A stretch of 64,000 nt of DNA, from positions 1-64,000 of the forward strand of contig NZ_WKKE01000005.1 in NCBI RefSeq assembly GCF_009674775.1, read 5' to 3'. Below the pieces are notes generated by a model. It saw only the letters and a program-made list of their open reading frames with translations. It had not been told where the DNA came from and did not search any database. Made by a program: the position numbers and the translations under genes. This document shows, piece after piece, positions 34,645-42,981 of the stretch (position 1 is its first letter; each line of letters begins with the position of its first letter). The DNA comes from Flavobacterium sp. LC2016-23 (GTDB lineage Bacteria; Bacteroidota; Bacteroidia; Flavobacteriales; Flavobacteriaceae).

Positions 34645-35595
34645 TTATAAATAATTTAAGGCCAGAAAAACACTTTCTTCAACCGGTAAATCAATTTCAC
34701 TCTCAAAGAAAACCAGTTGTCGTTTATATACTGATTCTATCAGATAATGATTTCCCCGAAAATAAGTTCTTCTGATTTTAACAGGCAAATTAGATTCCGG
34801 AACCATTTTAAACTGATGCGGATACACTAACGTTTTATGTGTTTCGTCCTCGTAAGGAACTAATAAATGTGTTGCTACTTCATTGACTTCTCCAAAAAGG
34901 GACGCTACATATTTCGTTTCAGGGTCTTCATAAATTTTTGTCGGATTGTCTTTTACAATGATTTCACCGCTTCTCATTACAATAGCTTCATCAGCAAACG
35001 ACAAAGCATCTGTACTGTCATGAGTGGCAATGATACAGGTAATTCCTTTTTGTTTTAAATAGCGGAATAAATTTCTTCGCAACGCATTTTTACGAAAGGC
35101 ATCTATCTGGCTGAACGGTTCGTCCAGTAAAATAACCTCGGGTTCCAGAGCTAAAACTCTAACCAAAGCTACTCTTTGCTGCTGTCCTCCACTCAAAAAT
35201 TTGGCTTTCACATTCGCAAACTGATCCATTTCTACCATTTCCAGTAATTCCTGAACACGCAGTTTTTTCATGTTGGCAAAACCATTCGAAAGAAACTTCC
35301 CTACGTTTTCTGCTACCGTTTCATAGGGAGACAAATCAAAATCCTGTGCCAGATATTTCATAAAAGGCATTCCGGGAATCAAATTGTGTTTAGGTCCTAA
35401 AACAGGTTTTTCATTATAATAAATCTCGCCTTCATCTAAATCATACAATCCATACATAAGCTTCAGGAGTGTGCTTTTTCCGCAGCCACTTTCTCCTATA
35501 ATAGCAATATTCTGCCCTTTTTCTATTGAAAAAGTCACATTATTAATAACCGGCGCATCCGTATACGAAAAGGAGATATTTTTTATATCAAGCAT
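34645..35595 (-). CDS. ABC transporter ATP-binding protein with C-terminal domain
   Basis: A 316-residue ATPase: Walker A GESGCGKST (residues 34-42), signature LSGGQQQR, Walker B VILLDEPFSQID, and H-loop ATHDSTDA. After residue 230 there is an extra domain of about 85 residues resembling the TOBE-type regulatory domain of PotA/FbpC/ModC ATPases. No permease or binding protein lies next to it, so its transporter is elsewhere or it serves another role. The cargo cannot be predicted. Own -7 box at 35615-35622. Confidence 0.88.
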   Translation of the reverse strand: MLDIKNISFSYTDAPVINNVTFSIEKGQNIAIIGESGCGKSTLLKLMYGLYDLDEGEIYYNEKPVLGPKHNLIPGMPFMKYLAQDFDLSPYETVAENVGKFLSNGFANMKKLRVQELLEMVEMDQFANVKAKFLSGGQQQRVALVRVLALEPEVILLDEPFSQIDAFRKNALRRNLFRYLKQKGITCIIATHDSTDALSFADEAIVMRSGEIIVKDNPTKIYEDPETKYVASLFGEVNEVATHLLVPYEDETHKTLVYPHQFKMVPESNLPVKIRRTYFRGNHYLIESVYKRQLVFFESEIDLPVEESVFLALNYL

Positions 35596-35614
35596 TGAAT
35601 TCTAATTGAGGGTT

Positions 35615-35622
35615 CAAATTTA
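35615..35622 (-). promoter_or_regulatory. Candidate -7 box for the lone ABC ATPase
   Basis: Minus strand TAAATTTG, exact TAnnTTTG match, 19 bases before the ATG. Confidence 0.5.
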
Positions 35623-35643
35623 CAATCTTTAAAACCGAAAGTC

Positions 35644-35677
35644 AAAAAAAAAGCTGTTCATTACGAACAGCTTTTTT
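35644..35677 (-). terminator. Rho-independent terminator after the OmpA-family gene
   Basis: AAAAAAGCTGTTC and GAACAGCTTTTTT arms with a five-base loop and T-run, 20 bases after the stop. Confidence 0.92.
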
Positions 35678-35697
35678 CAAATTATATTGTATAGCAA

Positions 35698-36393
35698 TTA
35701 TTTTCCAGCTTCTGTCTTAGCATCATTTACCATTTTGTCATTTGCAGTAATAGCAAATTCAACACGACGGTTTTGAGTTCTTCCTTCCGGAGTATCATTA
35801 GTGGCAATAGGATCAGCAATCCCTAAACCTGAAGTTTTAAAACGGCTTGATTTTAATCCTTTCGCTACTAAATAAGACTGCACAGCCGCAGCTCTTTGTC
35901 CTGAAAGTGTCAGATTGTATTCCGGTTTTCCGGTATTATCTGTATATCCAAAAATTTCAATATTAGTATCTCCGTATTCATTAAATACAGGAACTAATTT
36001 ATCTAAATTTGCTTTTGCCTGAGTGGTAAGCGTTGATTTATTAGTATCAAAACGAACTGCATTTTCATTTAAAGTTAAGTGAATACCTTCCCCTACTCTT
36101 TCAACATCAGCGCCCGGTAAAGCCTGATCGATTTCACGCGCCTGCTTATCCATTTTATTTCCGATAAGTGCTCCTGTTCCACCTCCTACAGCAGCTCCAA
36201 TTGCAGCTCCTAAGGCAGCGTTTCCGCCTTTACCTAAATTGTTTCCTAAAATACCACCAATAATACCACCGGCAACTACTCCGATTCCGGCGCCTTTTTG
36301 TGTGTTATTTGCATTTTTTACGGAATCACAACTTATAAAAAAACTTGTTAATACAAGTAAACTACTCAAACCTAAAACTGTTATCTTTCTCAT
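35698..36393 (-). CDS. OmpA-family lipoprotein with glycine zipper (YiaD-like)
   Basis: A 231-residue lipoprotein with lipobox FFISC (Cys22), a glycine-zipper segment (GAGIGVVAGGIIGGILGNN to GGGTGALIGNKM, residues about 34-82), and a C-terminal OmpA domain with FGYTDNTG, NLTLSGQRAAAV and GRTQNRRVEF that binds peptidoglycan. It anchors the outer membrane to the cell wall. It follows a lipocalin-like lipoprotein gene by 17 bases, and the two form an operon with a terminator. Confidence 0.93.
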   Translation of the reverse strand: MRKITVLGLSSLLVLTSFFISCDSVKNANNTQKGAGIGVVAGGIIGGILGNNLGKGGNAALGAAIGAAVGGGTGALIGNKMDKQAREIDQALPGADVERVGEGIHLTLNENAVRFDTNKSTLTTQAKANLDKLVPVFNEYGDTNIEIFGYTDNTGKPEYNLTLSGQRAAAVQSYLVAKGLKSSRFKTSGLGIADPIATNDTPEGRTQNRRVEFAITANDKMVNDAKTEAGK

Positions 36394-36410
36394 TTTTATT
36401 CTTTTTAATA

Positions 36411-36911
36411 TTAATTAGCTCTTTGAAACTGGTACGTTACCTCTTTGGTCTGACCGCCAACATTAATGGTGTCGATTAGCTGGAACGAATTATCACTTAA
36501 GCCTGCTACTTTTAGCAAATAGCCTGATTTTACATTTTTTGATTTTGTACCGGGCTCAACAATTTTAAGAACAAAAAGCCCCTGATTATTGATACTCCAT
36601 ACAATTGGAGACGTAAACGCAGTACAGCTTGGTGCGGTTAGTGTCATTGTACCTTTATTATTATTTGAAATAAAATTCCAGGTACTACCAATAAAACATT
36701 TTGAATCGGCAAGATCAAAGGAGTTTACTTTTATATAGTCAGAACCAGGATAAGAAACATTGGTAAGAACCCAATTTCCTTTAATAGCTACTTGAGAAGG
36801 TCTGTCAAGTTTAGTAGAAAGCGGTGTCGCTTCAGTTGAAGCTGTTGACGAAGCTGATTTACACGCAAAAAACATTGTGGCAATCAAGCAAATGAAAATA
36901 ATTTTCTTCAT
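36411..36911 (-). CDS. Lipocalin-like lipoprotein
   Basis: A 166-residue lipoprotein (lipobox ATMFFAC, Cys17 counted from the chosen start) with a GNWVLTNVSYPG opening and beta-rich body, resembling the lipocalin-like family found beside OmpA lipoproteins in flavobacteria. The ligand is unknown. An ATG three codons upstream (36920) is also possible, but MKKIIFICLIA is a cleaner signal peptide. The -7 box 36963-36970 lies about 50 bases upstream. Confidence 0.78.
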   Translation of the reverse strand: MKKIIFICLIATMFFACKSASSTASTEATPLSTKLDRPSQVAIKGNWVLTNVSYPGSDYIKVNSFDLADSKCFIGSTWNFISNNNKGTMTLTAPSCTAFTSPIVWSINNQGLFVLKIVEPGTKSKNVKSGYLLKVAGLSDNSFQLIDTINVGGQTKEVTYQFQRAN

Positions 36912-36962
36912 TTTATACATTTATTTAAGTTAATACTTACACGTTTAACAATTATTATAGCG

Positions 36963-36970
36963 CAAATATA
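36963..36970 (-). promoter_or_regulatory. Candidate -7 box for the lipocalin/OmpA operon
   Basis: Minus strand TATATTTG, exact TAnnTTTG match, 51 bases before the start. Confidence 0.5.
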
Positions 36971-37111
36971 CGATTCATAGAAATAGTTTCCTTCCAGAAT
37001 CTGATTATTTTCTTTCAAAATTAACACTTGCGACATTTTGTCATTCTAAAAAGAATTGGTATTCTATTTGACTAAATGAAAGTCATCACATTAAACTAAA
37101 AATTAAAAAAT

Positions 37112-38995
37112 ATGACAACAGGTAAAATTAATGTTTCAGTAGAAAACATCTTTCCCTTAATCAAAAAATTCTTGTACAGCGACCACGAAATCTTTTTACG
37201 TGAGCTGGTTTCAAACGGAACCGATGCTACTTTAAAATTAAAACACCTAATAAGTATTGGTGAGGCAAAAGTAGAATACGGGAATCCGGTTATTGAAATC
37301 AAGATTGACAAAGAGGGTAAAAAAATCCACATTATCGATCAGGGTTTAGGAATGACAGCTGATGAAGTAGAAAAATACATCAATCAGGTTGCCTTTTCCG
37401 GAGCTGAAGAATTCCTGGACAAATACAAAGATTCTGCTAAAGATTCCGGAATTATTGGCCACTTTGGTCTTGGTTTCTATTCTGCATTCATGGTGGCAGA
37501 GAAAGTAGAAATCATTACGAAATCCTACAAAGACGAACCGGCTGCGCACTGGACCTGTGACGGAAGCCCTGAATTTACTTTAGAGCCTGCTGACAAAATT
37601 TCACGCGGAACAGAGATCATTCTTCATGTTGCAGAAGATTCTCTTGAATTTTTAGAAGATTCAAAAATCAGTGGTCTATTAAACAAATACAACAAGTTTA
37701 TGCCGATTCCGATTAAATTCGGGACAAGAACAGAAACACTTCCAAAACCGGAAGATGCTCCTGAAGATTACGTAAATGAAACTGTTGAAAAAGACAACAT
37801 CATCAACAATCCAAACCCGGCCTGGACCAAACAGCCGACTGAATTATCGGATGAAGATTATAAAAGTTTCTACAGAGAATTGTACCCAATGCAATTCGAA
37901 GAGCCTTTATTCAACATCCATTTAAATGTTGATTATCCGTTTAACTTAACCGGAATTCTGTACTTCCCGAAATTAGGTTCGGACATGCAAATTCAAAAAG
38001 ATAAAATTCAATTGTACCAAAACCAGGTTTACGTTACCGATAACGTAGAAGGAATTGTACCTGAATTTTTAACGATGTTAAAAGGGGTTATTGACTCTCC
38101 GGATATTCCTTTGAATGTTTCCCGTTCAGGATTACAGGCTGACGGTGCAGTGAAGAAAATTTCCAACTATATTACCCGTAAAGTAGCGGACAAACTGAAA
38201 GCTTTATTTACTGAAAACCGTACTGATTTCGAACAAAAATGGAACGATATCAAAATCGTTTTAGAATACGGAATGCTTTCTGAAGACAAATTCTACGAAA
38301 AAGCAGGTGCGTTTGTATTGTATCCGACAGTTGATGATACTTACTTTACGCTTGAAGAATTAAAAGAAAAACTGAAAGACAACCAAACCGATAAAGACGG
38401 AAAACTGATTGTTTTATACGCTGGAAATAAAGATGCGCAGCACTCTTATATTGAAACTGCAAAAGAAAAAGGATACGAAGTTTTACTTTTGGATTCTCCG
38501 ATCATTTCGCATTTAATTCAGAAAATAGAAGGTGATAACAGCGATTTACGTTTCGTTCGTGTCGATTCTGATCATATTGATAATCTGATCAAAAAAGATG
38601 AAAACACGATTTCTAAATTATCTGACGAAGAAAAAGAAACTTTAAAAACTTCATTGGAATCCTATATTCCAAAAGCGTATTCTGTACAACTAGAAGCAAT
38701 GGACAGCCAGGCAGCTCCGTTTATTATTACGCAACCGGAATTTATGCGTAGAATGAAAGAAATGAGCCAGTCCGGCGGCGGCGGAATGTTTGGAATGGGA
38801 AATATGCCGGAAATGTACAATCTGGTTGTTAACACCAATTCTGATTTGGCTGCGAGTATTTTAAATACAGAAGATAAAACACATCAGGAGCATTTGGTAA
38901 AACAAGCTTTAGATTTAGCTAAACTATCACAAAACCTTTTAAAAGGAGAAGCATTAACTGCTTTTGTGAAAAGAAGTTTTGAAATGATCAAATAA
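37112..38995 (+). CDS. htpG: Molecular chaperone HtpG (Hsp90)
   Basis: A 627-residue ATP-dependent chaperone. The N-terminal ATP-binding domain has FLRELVSNGTDA (usually NASDA), IDQGLGMT and GHFGLGFYSAFMV; the middle domain has NLTGILYFPK and LNVSRSGLQ; the C-terminal dimerisation domain is complete with a Gly/Met-rich patch GGGGMFGMGNMPEM. Single gene with a strong terminator. No sigma-32-type promoter was recognised upstream. Confidence 0.97.
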   Translation: MTTGKINVSVENIFPLIKKFLYSDHEIFLRELVSNGTDATLKLKHLISIGEAKVEYGNPVIEIKIDKEGKKIHIIDQGLGMTADEVEKYINQVAFSGAEEFLDKYKDSAKDSGIIGHFGLGFYSAFMVAEKVEIITKSYKDEPAAHWTCDGSPEFTLEPADKISRGTEIILHVAEDSLEFLEDSKISGLLNKYNKFMPIPIKFGTRTETLPKPEDAPEDYVNETVEKDNIINNPNPAWTKQPTELSDEDYKSFYRELYPMQFEEPLFNIHLNVDYPFNLTGILYFPKLGSDMQIQKDKIQLYQNQVYVTDNVEGIVPEFLTMLKGVIDSPDIPLNVSRSGLQADGAVKKISNYITRKVADKLKALFTENRTDFEQKWNDIKIVLEYGMLSEDKFYEKAGAFVLYPTVDDTYFTLEELKEKLKDNQTDKDGKLIVLYAGNKDAQHSYIETAKEKGYEVLLLDSPIISHLIQKIEGDNSDLRFVRVDSDHIDNLIKKDENTISKLSDEEKETLKTSLESYIPKAYSVQLEAMDSQAAPFIITQPEFMRRMKEMSQSGGGGMFGMGNMPEMYNLVVNTNSDLAASILNTEDKTHQEHLVKQALDLAKLSQNLLKGEALTAFVKRSFEMIK

Positions 38996-39017
38996 GATTA
39001 CAGCTAATAATCTGCTT

Positions 39018-39050
39018 AAAAGCCTGCAAATACAACTTGCAGGCTTTTTT
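39018..39050 (+). terminator. Rho-independent terminator after htpG
   Basis: AAAAGCCTGCAA and TTGCAGGCTTTT arms with a seven-base loop and a T-run, 22 bases after the stop. Confidence 0.92.
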
Positions 39051-39237
39051 ATTTTAAAGTCCCCAGTCCGAAACACTAGTAAATAATTAAATCTAGTACT
39101 ACCTGACCGATGTAACTCATTCATTTTTAAAAAAATATTCAAAAATAGCAAGGGGTTTTATTTTTAACAAAAATTAAACCCTTACTTCCCAACATTCAAA
39201 CTATTTTCTTTATTTTGCAGCAAAATCTAAAAAACCA

Positions 39238-39954
39238 ATGAAAAAATCAATTATTGCCTTTGCTACAATTGTCCTACTGGCATCCTGCAGCAAAAAAGAA
39301 ACTACGGACGGTTTACATCTTACTGGAAACATAAAAGGATTAAAAAAAGGAACATTATACATTCAAAGAGTGGTGGACACTTCTCTTGTTGCTATCGACT
39401 CGATTAAAATCGACGGGAATTCAACTTTCGAAAGAGATATCAAATTAGAATCTCCGGAAATGCTTTATTTATTCCTGGATCGTGGCGTAACAAATTCACT
39501 GGATAATAATATTTTATTTTTTGCTGAACCGGGAAATCTTAACATCGAAACGAACTTAGACAATTTTATATACGGTGCTAAAATTACCGGATCTAAAAAT
39601 CAGGAGTTATATGAAGAGTATAAAAAAATAAATTCCCGCTTTAATGACGAAAACCTTAACATGGTTGAATCCAAATTTAAAGCGATCAAGAGACAGGATC
39701 AAAAAGCGGTTGACAGTATCGACGCAAAACAACAGTCTAATATCAAAAGAAAATACTTATTCGCTACAAACTTCGCTATTAACCACAAAGATCACGAAAT
39801 AGCCCCTTATATCGCTTTAGCGGAGATCTACGACATCAATATTAAATTTCTGGATACCATTCAAAAATCAATGACTCCAAAAGTAGCACAATCTCTTTAC
39901 GGCAAAAAACTAACAAAGTATGTTAGTGATATTAAAAAATCAGAGCAGAAATAA
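39238..39954 (+). CDS. DUF4369-like lipoprotein
   Basis: A 238-residue lipoprotein (lipobox VLLASC, Cys17) with the N-terminal beta domain LTGNIKGLKKGTLYIQRV and IDGNSTFERDIKLESP, typical of DUF4369 and of thioredoxin-like proteins that carry it. The usual C-terminal thioredoxin domain is missing; instead the protein ends in a helical, lysine-rich part without a CxxC motif. Function unknown. It has its own terminator at 39982-40010. Confidence 0.8.
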   Translation: MKKSIIAFATIVLLASCSKKETTDGLHLTGNIKGLKKGTLYIQRVVDTSLVAIDSIKIDGNSTFERDIKLESPEMLYLFLDRGVTNSLDNNILFFAEPGNLNIETNLDNFIYGAKITGSKNQELYEEYKKINSRFNDENLNMVESKFKAIKRQDQKAVDSIDAKQQSNIKRKYLFATNFAINHKDHEIAPYIALAEIYDINIKFLDTIQKSMTPKVAQSLYGKKLTKYVSDIKKSEQK

Positions 39955-39981
39955 TTTTCTGAACATTATAAAATTACCAAG

Positions 39982-40010
39982 ACGTCCTGAAAATTCAGGG
40001 CGTTTTTTTT
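39982..40010 (+). terminator. Rho-independent terminator after the DUF4369-like gene
   Basis: ACG-CCTGAA paired with TTCAGG-CGT (one wobble between) and eight T, 27 bases after the stop. Confidence 0.88.
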
Positions 40011-40021
40011 GATCCAATACG

Positions 40022-40340
40022 AAATTTCAATTTTCAAATTCCAAATTCCAAATTCCAAGGTGCGGACCAACACTAAATGTTATGGAAAAACATAAAAAAA
40101 TAGGCATTATTATTTTTTACCGCAAAGAAACGCAAAGATTTTTATCTAAGAATGTTTTAGAAAGCACAAAGTTCGCAAAGCAAAGTCAATAAAGCTTTGC
40201 GAACTTTGCCTTTATAAAAGCCCAGAGTAAAAAACTTAGCGTTCTTTGCGGTATTTTTTTCTCTCTCCGCAAGTTTTGAAATTGATCCCCTATTCCAATT
40301 GAAGTCGCGGTTGGAATTTGGAATTTGAAAATTGGAATTT
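40022..40340. repeat. Large nested inverted repeat made of short words
   Basis: Outer arms 40022-40051 and 40311-40340 match in 29 of 30 positions (AATTCCAAATTCC words). Inside lie ACCGCAAAG / CTTTGCGGT arms (40113-40137 and 40235-40260), and further in CAAAGTTCGCAAAGC and GCTTTGCGAACTTTG type arms. The whole 320 bases could fold into one long hairpin. It sits between a plus-strand gene and minus-strand tRNA genes. No ORF here is credible. Confidence 0.8.
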
Positions 40341-40356
40341 AATTTAAGTTTAAAGC

Positions 40357-40385
40357 AAAAAAAAACCATCACAAAAGTGATGGTT
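40357..40385 (-). terminator. Terminator after tRNA-Thr copy 1
   Basis: Perfect 9-bp arms AACCATCAC and GTGATGGTT with an AAAA loop and a T-run on the minus strand. Confidence 0.9.
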
Positions 40386-40396
40386 AATTTACGTTG

Positions 40397-40470
40397 AGCC
40401 GGCGGAGGGACTCGAACCCACGACCTGCTGATTACAAATCAGCTGCTCTAGCCAACTGAGCTACGCTGGC
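40397..40470 (-). tRNA. tRNA-Thr (anticodon TGT), copy 1
   Basis: A 74-base cloverleaf on the minus strand starting GCCAGCGTAGCTCAG, with D-loop TTGGCTAGAGC, anticodon stem CTGAT and loop TTTGTAA (anticodon TGT, reads ACA), T-arm GTGGGTTCGAGTCCC and acceptor CCGCCGGC. One A-C mismatch is present in the acceptor stem. No CCA is encoded. Own -7 box and terminator. Confidence 0.97.
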
Positions 40471-40485
40471 GACTCATTACGGGTG

Positions 40486-40493
40486 CAAATATA
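40486..40493 (-). promoter_or_regulatory. -7 box for tRNA-Thr copy 1
   Basis: Minus strand TATATTTG, 16 bases before the tRNA, with TTTG at 40514-40517 about 20 bases further up as a -33 element. The same layout precedes copy 2. Confidence 0.7.
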
Positions 40494-40541
40494 AAGTGGT
40501 TTTTTTTATTTTCCAAAATAAATTTACCCTTTACTTTAAAT

Positions 40542-40572
40542 AAAAAAACCACCACTAAAAAGTGATGGTTTT
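40542..40572 (-). terminator. Terminator after tRNA-Thr copy 2
   Basis: AAAACCACCACT and AGTGATGGTTTT arms, one mismatch, AAAA loop, T-run on the minus strand. It ends six bases before the tRNA. Confidence 0.88.
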
Positions 40573-40578
40573 ACGCTG

Positions 40579-40652
40579 AGCCGGCGGAGGGACTCGAACC
40601 CACGACCTGCTGATTACAAATCAGCTGCTCTAGCCAACTGAGCTACGCTGGC
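40579..40652 (-). tRNA. tRNA-Thr (anticodon TGT), copy 2
   Basis: Identical to copy 1 across all 74 bases and through the promoter, at an offset of 182 bases. The two are a tandem duplication of a complete promoter-tRNA-terminator unit. Confidence 0.97.
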
Positions 40653-40667
40653 GACTCATTACGGGTG

Positions 40668-40675
40668 CAAATATA
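40668..40675 (-). promoter_or_regulatory. -7 box for tRNA-Thr copy 2
   Basis: Minus strand TATATTTG with a TTTG -33 candidate at 40695-40698, spacing 19 bases. Confidence 0.7.
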
Positions 40676-40730
40676 AAGCGGTTTTTCGTTTTACCAAAAT
40701 ATATTTGCACTTTTTTATACTTTTTTTTGC

Positions 40731-40997
40731 TTACAATTCGTTGATTTTAGCAATCAATTGATTAGCAGTTTCTTCCAATTCAACATTGATTTGTTTGAAG
40801 TGCGCTTTTTTGTTTTCAACGTTCTTAGCATTCACTTTTGTGATCAAAGTGTCAAAAGCAGCGATAGCCTGATCAATCAAAGCATTCGTTTCCGGAGTAG
40901 GATTTCCTGTAGTAGACATTTCGAATAAGTAAATTGCCTCAATAATATCTCCCAATACGAAGTTGATGTCTTTCTTTAAATTTTTAACGTTTGCCAT
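40731..40997 (-). CDS. Small helical protein, conserved but uncharacterised
   Basis: An 88-residue, alpha-helical, soluble protein beginning MANVKNLKKDINFVLGDIIEAIYLFE and ending in VELEETANQLIAKINEL. No catalytic motif, signal peptide or membrane segment is visible. A longer frame from 41027 is open, but that ATG overlaps the -7 box 41025-41032, so the start at 40997 is preferred. It looks like the small conserved proteins often seen in flavobacteria without a known role. It lies between a tRNA gene and manA, all on one strand. Confidence 0.75.
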   Translation of the reverse strand: MANVKNLKKDINFVLGDIIEAIYLFEMSTTGNPTPETNALIDQAIAAFDTLITKVNAKNVENKKAHFKQINVELEETANQLIAKINEL

Positions 40998-41024
40998 TTT
41001 TATTTTTATTTTAATTTGCGACTG

Positions 41025-41032
41025 CAAAAGTA
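41025..41032 (-). promoter_or_regulatory. Candidate -7 box for the 88-residue protein gene
   Basis: Minus strand TACTTTTG, exact TAnnTTTG match, 27 bases before the chosen ATG. Confidence 0.48.
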
Positions 41033-41054
41033 CATATAATCTTTCTATTACGTG

Positions 41055-42023
41055 CTATGAAATGTAAATTTCTAAAATTGAAGCTTTTCCGGTCAGGATA
41101 AATGCATTTATCTCAGCCGGAACCAAAACTGTATCTCCTTTGCTATACGATTGTTTAAATCCGTCGTATTCAATTTCAAAACTTCCTTCAATACACATAT
41201 AAACGGTAAAAGTTTCTCCTGTTTTCGAAACAGCAACTTTATCTTCTAAAGGAATAAAATTGGTTGTAAAATACGGGCAATCAACTACTGTATTGGATAC
41301 GTTCGTCTTGGTCTCATATTTTTTCTGCGTCTCTACTTTATTATAGTTTATAGCATCGAGCGCTAAATCTACATGAAGCTCTCTGGTGTTTCCCTCTGCA
41401 TCTTTACGATCGAAATCATACAAACGATACGTAATATCGGAAGTCTGCTGGATTTCGGCCACCACCAAACCGGCACCGATTGCATGAACCGTTCCGGTCT
41501 CCAAAAAGAAAACATCGCCAGGTTTTGCTTTCACATCATCTAAAATTGAAACTAAAGTTTTGTCATTTAAATGTTTCAGATATTCTTCTTTACTGGAATT
41601 TTCTTTAAATCCCACAATGATCCTTGCTTCAGGATCAGCCTGCGTTACGTACCACATTTCGGTTTTACCAAAAGAATTGTGACGCTCTTTTGCCAGTTTA
41701 TCGTTGGGATGTACCTGTATGGAAAGGTCTTCACGGGCATCTAAATATTTAAAAAGCAATGGAAATTGTTTTCCGAAACGCTCATAAACTTTTGTTCCCA
41801 GGATTTCTTTTGGCATTTCTTCAATCAGATCCATTAGGGATTTACCTTTCAAAGATCCGTTAGACACTACACTTACGTCGCCTTCTACAGTAGACAATTC
41901 CCAGCTCTCGCCTGTAATTTTGGAAACAATCGGTTTATTAAGAATCGTTTTTAGTTTTTCTCCTCCCCAAATTCTTTCTTTTAAGATAGGGTCAAATTGC
42001 AAAGGGTACGTTTGTGGCTTCAT
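41055..42023 (-). CDS. manA: Class I mannose-6-phosphate isomerase
   Basis: A 322-residue zinc-dependent cupin-type isomerase that interconverts mannose-6-P and fructose-6-P, feeding GDP-sugar synthesis. Start LQFDPILKERIWGGEKL, metal-binding QVHPND, and GTVHAIGAGLVVAEIQQ with the conserved His are present. It is the short bacterial form without the C-terminal extension. The gene follows bcp at 60 bases on the same strand. Confidence 0.94.
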   Translation of the reverse strand: MKPQTYPLQFDPILKERIWGGEKLKTILNKPIVSKITGESWELSTVEGDVSVVSNGSLKGKSLMDLIEEMPKEILGTKVYERFGKQFPLLFKYLDAREDLSIQVHPNDKLAKERHNSFGKTEMWYVTQADPEARIIVGFKENSSKEEYLKHLNDKTLVSILDDVKAKPGDVFFLETGTVHAIGAGLVVAEIQQTSDITYRLYDFDRKDAEGNTRELHVDLALDAINYNKVETQKKYETKTNVSNTVVDCPYFTTNFIPLEDKVAVSKTGETFTVYMCIEGSFEIEYDGFKQSYSKGDTVLVPAEINAFILTGKASILEIYIS

Positions 42024-42083
42024 AGTTTTTTTAGGGCTAATATCTTTATTAATTTAATGTTGATGTACTACTATTTTTTCAAT

Positions 42084-42542
42084 CTATAATACTAATTCCT
42101 TGATTGTTTTTAATGCCTTAGGAATATGCTTTGAGGCATTTATACTATCAAAAATCAGAATAACAACACCATTTCGGTCTATTATATAGGTTACTCTTCC
42201 CGGCAAAAGACCGAATAAATTATCACGAACACCAAAAAGATGTCTTAATTTTTTATCCTGATCTGATAGCAATATAAAAGGTAACTGGTGTTTATTAGCG
42301 AATTTTTGATGTGATTTTACAGTATCGCTGCTGATGCCGATCACTTCTGCTCCGAGATCTTTAAAATCTTCATATTGATCTCTAAAGCTGCAGGCTTCGG
42401 TGGTACAGCCAGGTGTATTGTCTTTTGGATAAAAATAAATCACGAGCGGTTTCCGTCCCAAAACACTCTGGCTTTCAAAAACTTCTCCGTGACTATCTTT
42501 TGCAGTAAAATTCGGAACTATATCTCCTGTTTTTAATGACAT
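42084..42542 (-). CDS. bcp: Thioredoxin-dependent peroxiredoxin (Bcp/PrxQ)
   Basis: A 152-residue cytoplasmic peroxidase. The peroxidatic cysteine is in YPKDNTPGCTTEACSFRD, with the second cysteine five residues later, the PrxQ pattern. GVRDNLFGLLPGRVTYIID completes the fold. It reduces hydroperoxides using thioredoxin. It starts four bases after the queD stop, in a leftward run idi-queD-bcp-(manA). Confidence 0.95.
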   Translation of the reverse strand: MSLKTGDIVPNFTAKDSHGEVFESQSVLGRKPLVIYFYPKDNTPGCTTEACSFRDQYEDFKDLGAEVIGISSDTVKSHQKFANKHQLPFILLSDQDKKLRHLFGVRDNLFGLLPGRVTYIIDRNGVVILIFDSINASKHIPKALKTIKELVL

Positions 42543-42546
42543 TTTT

Positions 42547-42957
42547 TTATTCTCCTTTATAGGTTACAAAATTGCGGTCCGTTTCATTCAAAACGATTTC
42601 TAAGTCGAAATCAGGCTGAATTCTTTTTCTAATTTTATTCCATATCACAACGGCAATATTTTCTGCTGTTGGATTCAAATCCTGAAATTCGGGAACATCC
42701 AGATTCAGGTTTTTGTGATCAAACGGAATTTCTACTTCTTCCAGTATAATGTCCGCTAATACTTTCACATCTAAAACAAAACCGGTTTCGGGGTCAATTT
42801 TTCCTGTAACACTTACTGTTAAACCATAATTATGACCATGAAAATTAGGATTGTTACATTTTCCAAAAACAGCATTGTTCTTTTCCATTGTCCAATCTTT
42901 CCTATGCAATCGATGTGCAGCATTAAAATGTGCTTTTCTTGATATGGTTACTTTCAT
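42547..42957 (-). CDS. queD: 6-carboxy-5,6,7,8-tetrahydropterin synthase (QueD/PTPS family)
   Basis: A 136-residue enzyme with zinc-binding histidines in KAHFNAAHRLHR and HGHNYGL, the catalytic cysteine in FGKCNNPNFHGHN, and FDHKNLNLD. Family members convert dihydroneopterin triphosphate in queuosine or pterin synthesis. QueC/QueE/QueF are not in the window, so the exact reaction rests on family resemblance. It sits between idi and bcp with short gaps. Confidence 0.9.
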   Translation of the reverse strand: MKVTISRKAHFNAAHRLHRKDWTMEKNNAVFGKCNNPNFHGHNYGLTVSVTGKIDPETGFVLDVKVLADIILEEVEIPFDHKNLNLDVPEFQDLNPTAENIAVVIWNKIRKRIQPDFDLEIVLNETDRNFVTYKGE

Positions 42958-42981
42958 TTAGGTTTCTGGTTAGTGTATGGT

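Noticed and set aside
40157..40372. Frame in the nested palindrome near the tRNA genes
   Set aside because: Repeat-derived and overlapping the tRNA terminator; low-complexity product.
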